The notes below the pieces were generated by a model that was not told the origin of the DNA, searched no databases, and worked only from the letters and a program-made list of their open reading frames with translations. A stretch of DNA of 17,569 nucleotides from an uncultured Eubacteriales bacterium (GTDB taxonomy: Bacteria; Bacillota; Clostridia; Oscillospirales; CAG-272), in contig CAJLXA010000038.1 in assembly GCA_905210485.1 (NCBI GenBank), forward strand, positions 1-17,569, given 5' to 3'. Both the position numbers and the translations under genes were made by a program. The number at the start of each line of letters is the position of its first letter. Positions within the stretch are counted from its first letter, which is position 1. Positions 14,994 through 17,569 of this stretch are shown here, in pieces.

Positions 14994-15803
14994 TTACCGA
15001 ATGACGGCCACGCGATCGTTTTTTGCGTAGTCGCGGAGTATCTCGCAGGTCATTCCGGCGTTCTTTGCAAGCGCCGTTACGGCCACGCCCTGATCGTATC
15101 CGATCTCAAAGAGGAAAAATCCGCCGCTTTTCAGCGACCCGCGGAAATCCGTGAGGAATCGGCGGTAGAACAGAAGTCCGTCGTCGCCGCCGTCCAGTGC
15201 GATGCGCGGTTCTTTTTGTACTTCGGGGGCAAGTTCCGGTATCACATCGTGCCGGATATAGGGGGGATTTGACAGAACGGCGTCGTAGACTCCCTCCGGC
15301 AAATCGTCGCGCAGAAGATTGCGCCGCAAAAGCGAGAGCCGCGTGCCGACGCCGTTCAGCGCGGCGTTTTCGGCGGCGAGGGAGAGCGCCTTTTCGGAGA
15401 CGTCATAAGCGTCTGCCGTGGCGTCCGGGCGGTGGCAAAGCGTCGATATGGCGATGCAGCCGCTACCCGTGCAGAGATCGGCAAAATGCGCGCCGGGGGC
15501 AAGAGAGGAGACCGCTTCTTCGACCAATCGCTCGGTATCCGGCCGCGGAATCAGGCAATCGGGCGAAACGCGGTAGCGTTCGTTGTAAAAAAACGTTTCG
15601 CCGAGAATATAGGCGAGCGGCTCATGGCGGAGACGGCGGGCGACGGCTTCCGTAAATGCGGGCGTATCGCAGGACAGGCCGGGGGACGCGAGAAGTTCCG
15701 CGGCGGAAACATGGCAGAAAGCGGTGATGAGAATCCGCGCTTCCGCGTCGGCGTCCGCAATCCCCGCAAGAAGAAGCGCGTCGGTCAACTCACGTTTCGT
15801 CAT
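14994..15803 (-). CDS. prmC: Release factor glutamine N5-methyltransferase
   Basis: SAM-dependent enzyme that methylates the GGQ glutamine of peptide release factors, 269 residues. The N-terminal helical domain binds the release factor and ends in EPLAYILGETFFY (61-73). PRPDTE (86-91) is the family's conserved PR-x-DTE. The SAM-binding motif is ADLCTGSGCIAIS (108-120), and the catalytic SNPPY is at 178-182, the hallmark of glutamine/adenine N-methylation. The ATG at 15803 lies inside the end of the DUF1385 gene (14-base overlap). Pairing of DUF1385 with prmC is common in Bacillota, where prfA usually follows; prfA is not here. Confidence 0.95.
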   Translation of the reverse strand: MTKRELTDALLLAGIADADAEARILITAFCHVSAAELLASPGLSCDTPAFTEAVARRLRHEPLAYILGETFFYNERYRVSPDCLIPRPDTERLVEEAVSSLAPGAHFADLCTGSGCIAISTLCHRPDATADAYDVSEKALSLAAENAALNGVGTRLSLLRRNLLRDDLPEGVYDAVLSNPPYIRHDVIPELAPEVQKEPRIALDGGDDGLLFYRRFLTDFRGSLKSGGFFLFEIGYDQGVAVTALAKNAGMTCEILRDYAKNDRVAVIR

Positions 15804-16899
15804 GCGGCGTTTCCGTTTCTTCGGTTGCGACGGCGGTTTCCGCTTCCTTTTGCGGTTCGTTTACCGCTTCTCCGTCGTTTGCCGTATCGGACAGCGGTTG
15901 CCGTACTTCGCCGGTATCGAGATTGCGGACGGTCAGACCCGAGGTGTCAAAATCGGGGAAAACGTCGGGCATGGCGCATTTCAGCGCCGTGATCGCCACT
16001 TCAAGTTGGGAAAGATCCGGCTCGCGCGTCGTCAGGCGTTGCATCCAGAGGCCGGGGGCGGAAAGAATACGGACAAGAACGTTATTATGTTTGCCGGCAT
16101 ACATAATGAATTCGTAACCCACGCCGACGACGACCGGCAGAAGAAGGAGCTTGAACAGGGCGCGGAGATAGGTAGGGAGTGACGCGGGAATAAAGAATCC
16201 GACGATAATACCGATAAGGATCATGACGAACATGAAACTTGTTCCGCACCGCGGGTGAAAACGCGTATGTTTTTTGGCATTTTCGGGCGTAAGTTCGTCT
16301 CCGCGTTCATAGCAGGCAATGCTTTTGTGTTCCGCGCCGTGATAGGCAAACGTGCGGCGTATATCCGGCAGGAGGGAAACAAGATAAATGTAGCCGATAA
16401 AGATCAGGATTTTGACCGCGCCTTCGATCAGGGTGAAGAAGCGGTGCGTGGCGCCGCCGGTGAGCGTGTCGATGCCGCGGGCGGCGAGGGCGGGAAGATA
16501 CATGAAAAGGAAAACGGCAAGCGCCACGCCGAGTACCGCGGCGATTACCATAATGGCGTCGGTCAGTTTGAGACCGAGGTGCTTTTTCAGCCATTTTTCA
16601 AAGCGACCCTCTTCTTCTTCCGCATTGAGGCCGAGCGCGTCGGCCGATACGTTCAGCGAACGCATGCTGAGTTTCATCATTTCAACGAAGTTTACAACGC
16701 CGCGGATAAGCGGAAGATTGAGTATCTTGTTTTTTGTGCGCACCGAAACGAACCGCTGTTCGGATACGGTGATACCGCCGTTTTCAAGGCGGCAGGCGGT
16801 GGCGCATCGGTCTCCCGATTTCATCATAACGCCTTCCAGAACCGCTTCTCCGCCGACTTTTCCGAGCCGGTCGTTTGAAGACGGGACGTCTTTTTTCAT
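15790..16899 (-). CDS. DUF1385 family membrane protein (YqhQ-like)
   Basis: Predicted integral membrane protein, 369 residues, first gene of the six-gene operon. The N-terminal domain has VGGEAVLEGVMMKSGD (15-30). Hydrophobic segments lie at about 113-139, 161-178, 221-238 and 247-264. Between the second and third are the conserved YHGAEHKSI (186-194) and FHPRCGTSF (214-222). Their His, Glu and Cys residues led others to call the family metal-dependent; no reaction is established to my knowledge. The C-terminus is a variable acidic, Thr/Glu-rich tail. The ATG at 16899 follows GAGGT about 7 bases upstream. Conserved pairing with prmC supports the family call but not a function. Confidence 0.9.
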   Translation of the reverse strand: MKKDVPSSNDRLGKVGGEAVLEGVMMKSGDRCATACRLENGGITVSEQRFVSVRTKNKILNLPLIRGVVNFVEMMKLSMRSLNVSADALGLNAEEEEGRFEKWLKKHLGLKLTDAIMVIAAVLGVALAVFLFMYLPALAARGIDTLTGGATHRFFTLIEGAVKILIFIGYIYLVSLLPDIRRTFAYHGAEHKSIACYERGDELTPENAKKHTRFHPRCGTSFMFVMILIGIIVGFFIPASLPTYLRALFKLLLLPVVVGVGYEFIMYAGKHNNVLVRILSAPGLWMQRLTTREPDLSQLEVAITALKCAMPDVFPDFDTSGLTVRNLDTGEVRQPLSDTANDGEAVNEPQKEAETAVATEETETPHDET

Positions 16900-16928
16900 A
16901 TAATTACCTCTTTCGTGAGCATTTTTCT

Positions 16929-16957
16929 ACATTTTATATAATATACGCGTAAAATGT
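16929..16957. promoter_or_regulatory. Inverted repeat upstream of the DUF1385 operon
   Basis: ACATTTTA (16929-16936) and TAAAATGT (16950-16957) are exact reverse complements, 13 bases apart, ending 30 bases before the DUF1385 start codon. The spacer is AT-rich and could overlap a -10 element. An operator is possible; the AT richness makes a chance origin plausible. Confidence 0.35.
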
Positions 16958-17002
16958 GCCGCGGTATCTGTCCCTGAAAATTGCCTAAAAGCATGCGGGG
17001 GG

Positions 17003-17069
17003 ATTCGCCGTACAGGCCGCGCAAAAGCGCGGAAAGGATTGCGGTGGGCAATCATACTGCATGTATTAT
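17003..17069. repeat. Double-hairpin repeat B, copy 1
   Basis: A 67-base unit, repeated 137 bases later with 64 of 67 identities by my alignment. It contains two adjacent perfect hairpins: CCGCGC-AAAA-GCGCGG (17017-17032) and GATTGC-5 bases-GCAATC (17037-17053). Two of the three differences from copy 2 lie in the loop of the second hairpin, so both stems are kept. On the minus strand the unit begins with GATAAT. Confidence 0.8.
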
Positions 17070-17077
17070 CCGACGAA

Positions 17078-17107
17078 TGAAAATACTTGCTCGCAAGAGT
17101 ATTTTCA
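17078..17107. repeat. Long inverted repeat between the two copies of repeat B
   Basis: TGAAAATACT at one end and AGTATTTTCA at the other are exact complements (10 bp), and the centre CTTGC-TC-GCAAG is itself palindromic. No T-run follows, so this is not a standard terminator. It may be a leader hairpin, a protein site, or the end of a repeat element. Confidence 0.65.
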
Positions 17108-17139
17108 TGTGGGACAACAAGGAAAGCAGACGGCGAAGA

Positions 17140-17206
17140 ATTCGCCGTACAGGCCGCGCAAAAGCGCGGAAAGGATTGCGGTACGCAATCATACTGCTTG
17201 TATTAT
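17140..17206. repeat. Double-hairpin repeat B, copy 2
   Basis: Second 67-base copy in the same orientation, with stems CCGCGC/GCGCGG (17154-17169) and GATTGC/GCAATC (17174-17190); the second loop is GGTAC here and GGTGG in copy 1. Its right end, read on the minus strand, forms a TGGTATAAT extended -10. Confidence 0.8.
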
Positions 17207-17230
17207 ACCATACGCTTGTGACGAAATAAA
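17202..17230 (-). promoter_or_regulatory. Candidate leftward promoter for the DUF1385-nrnA operon
   Basis: On the minus strand, TATAAT (17202-17207) is preceded by TGG (extended -10). A weak TTTATT lies at -35 (17225-17230) with a 17-base spacer. Transcription would begin inside repeat B and give a leader of about 300 bases holding both repeat copies and the long inverted repeat before the DUF1385 ATG. It is the best minus-strand promoter I can see upstream of the operon. Confidence 0.45.
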
Positions 17231-17241
17231 CTGCTTTTATG

Positions 17242-17339
17242 AAAAAAACGAAAAAAACTTGCGGGAGCGGACGCCGATACGGACGAACGGCAAAAAAACC
17301 GCATAAAATCTGAAAAATATGAAAAAAATATTGAAAAAA
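17242..17339 (+). promoter_or_regulatory. Phased A-tracts / UP element ahead of rRNA promoter P1
   Basis: A-tracts at 17242-17248, 17251-17257, 17292-17298, 17305-17308, 17313-17317, 17322-17328 and 17334-17339. The last five are centred roughly 9-12 bases apart, near helical phase, just upstream of P1. Such tracts bend DNA and bind the RNA polymerase alpha subunit at rRNA promoters; the role here is inferred from position. Confidence 0.6.
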
Positions 17340-17342
17340 GTG

Positions 17343-17371
17343 TTGACAAATGGAAAAAGTCATGGTATACT
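17343..17371 (+). promoter_or_regulatory. rRNA operon promoter P1
   Basis: TTGACA (17343-17348), a 17-base spacer and TATACT (17366-17371). The -35 is perfect and the spacing ideal. The expected start is a G near 17378, which would fit GTP-sensing control of rRNA promoters in Bacillota. A CCGC-GAAA-GCGG hairpin (17384-17395) lies early in the transcript. Confidence 0.88.
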
Positions 17372-17456
17372 ATGAAAGCTTCACCGCGAAAGCGGCAAGC
17401 GGGAACGCAAAACGGCAAGGCTTGTCCGAAAGTTTTAAAAAACTTTTAAAAAGCTC

Positions 17457-17485
17457 TTGACAACGGCATATCTTCGTAGTATAAT
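17457..17485 (+). promoter_or_regulatory. rRNA operon promoter P2
   Basis: TTGACA (17457-17462), a 17-base spacer and TATAAT (17480-17485): full consensus, 114 bases downstream of P1. A run of AAAA/TTTT blocks at 17431-17453 precedes the -35 as a likely UP element. Tandem P1/P2 is the usual arrangement of rRNA operons. Confidence 0.9.
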
Positions 17486-17569
17486 ACGTAAGGTTCGCCG
17501 AAAAAGGCGTTCACATCGGTCTTTGAAAATTGAACAAATTGAAATTTCGAACACGAAAAGTGTGAAGGA
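17486..17569 (+). other. rRNA operon leader with boxA-like sequence; 16S gene expected beyond the edge
   Basis: The leader holds a CGCC-GAAAAA-GGCG hairpin (17496-17509) and TCTTTGAAAA (17520-17529), followed by TTGAAC. This is the boxA-like antitermination sequence regularly found before 16S in Bacillota. The start of 16S itself is not in the window, so no rRNA is annotated. Confidence 0.8.

Noticed and set aside
17003..17306. Short frames across repeat B as peptide genes
   Set aside because: The two copies read the same peptide in different frames because of DNA duplication, and no ribosome site is present.
16900..17569. tRNA genes near the rRNA leader
   Set aside because: I found no cloverleaf with acceptor and T-arm signals on either strand; the hairpins here are repeat or leader structures.
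10702..17569. Defence system, prophage or integrated element
   Set aside because: All genes are recognisable housekeeping or envelope genes, with no integrase, transposase, toxin-antitoxin or restriction genes and no att-like repeats.

Overview
This window is chromosomal core sequence from a Gram-positive bacterium, most likely a clostridial member of the Bacillota. The main reason is the block dnaA-dnaN-recF-remB-gyrB-gyrA, which matches the Bacillus/Clostridium origin region except that yaaA is missing. The RemB (DUF370) protein, the DUF1385 protein and the rRNA promoters with consensus sigma-A elements agree with this. I cannot place it below class. Apart from noncoding repeats there is no sign of phage, plasmid, transposase or CRISPR.

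Layout, left to right. Positions 1-10108 hold a leftward (minus-strand) array: dnaA (8684-10108), an oriC-type gap (8413-8683), dnaN, recF, remB, gyrB, gyrA, a small lipoprotein gene, and an XRE-type regulator cut by the left edge. The dnaA-dnaN gap carries a DnaA-box cluster, a GC-rich stretch, a DnaA-trio-like triplet array and an A-rich flank, in the order known for Bacillota unwinding elements. Positions 10109-10702 are noncoding. They hold a strong leftward dnaA promoter, a candidate rightward promoter, two copies of a hairpin repeat, other palindromes and a facing pair of DnaA boxes. A GT2 glycosyltransferase (10703-11443) runs rightward from there. Two hairpins (11557-11695) separate it from a leftward six-gene operon, DUF1385-prmC-ddl-murI-rbfA-nrnA (16899 down to 11701). 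Positions 16900-17569 carry a second repeat pair, a long inverted repeat, A-tracts and tandem rRNA promoters P1 and P2 that read rightward out of the window. The 16S gene should begin just past the right edge.

The genes cover replication initiation (DnaA, sliding clamp), recombination (RecF), supercoiling (GyrA/GyrB), release-factor methylation (PrmC), peptidoglycan precursor supply (MurI makes D-Glu, Ddl makes D-Ala-D-Ala), 30S maturation (RbfA) and nanoRNA/pAp turnover (NrnA). If oriC is at about 8.4-10.6 kb, the dnaA-gyrA array, the glycosyltransferase and the rRNA operon run with the replication forks, and the six-gene operon runs against one.

No new multi-gene system is evident. The points most worth a second look are the origin architecture, the two families of hairpin repeats, the glycine at the GyrA quinolone hot spot, and the altered catalytic motif in MurI.
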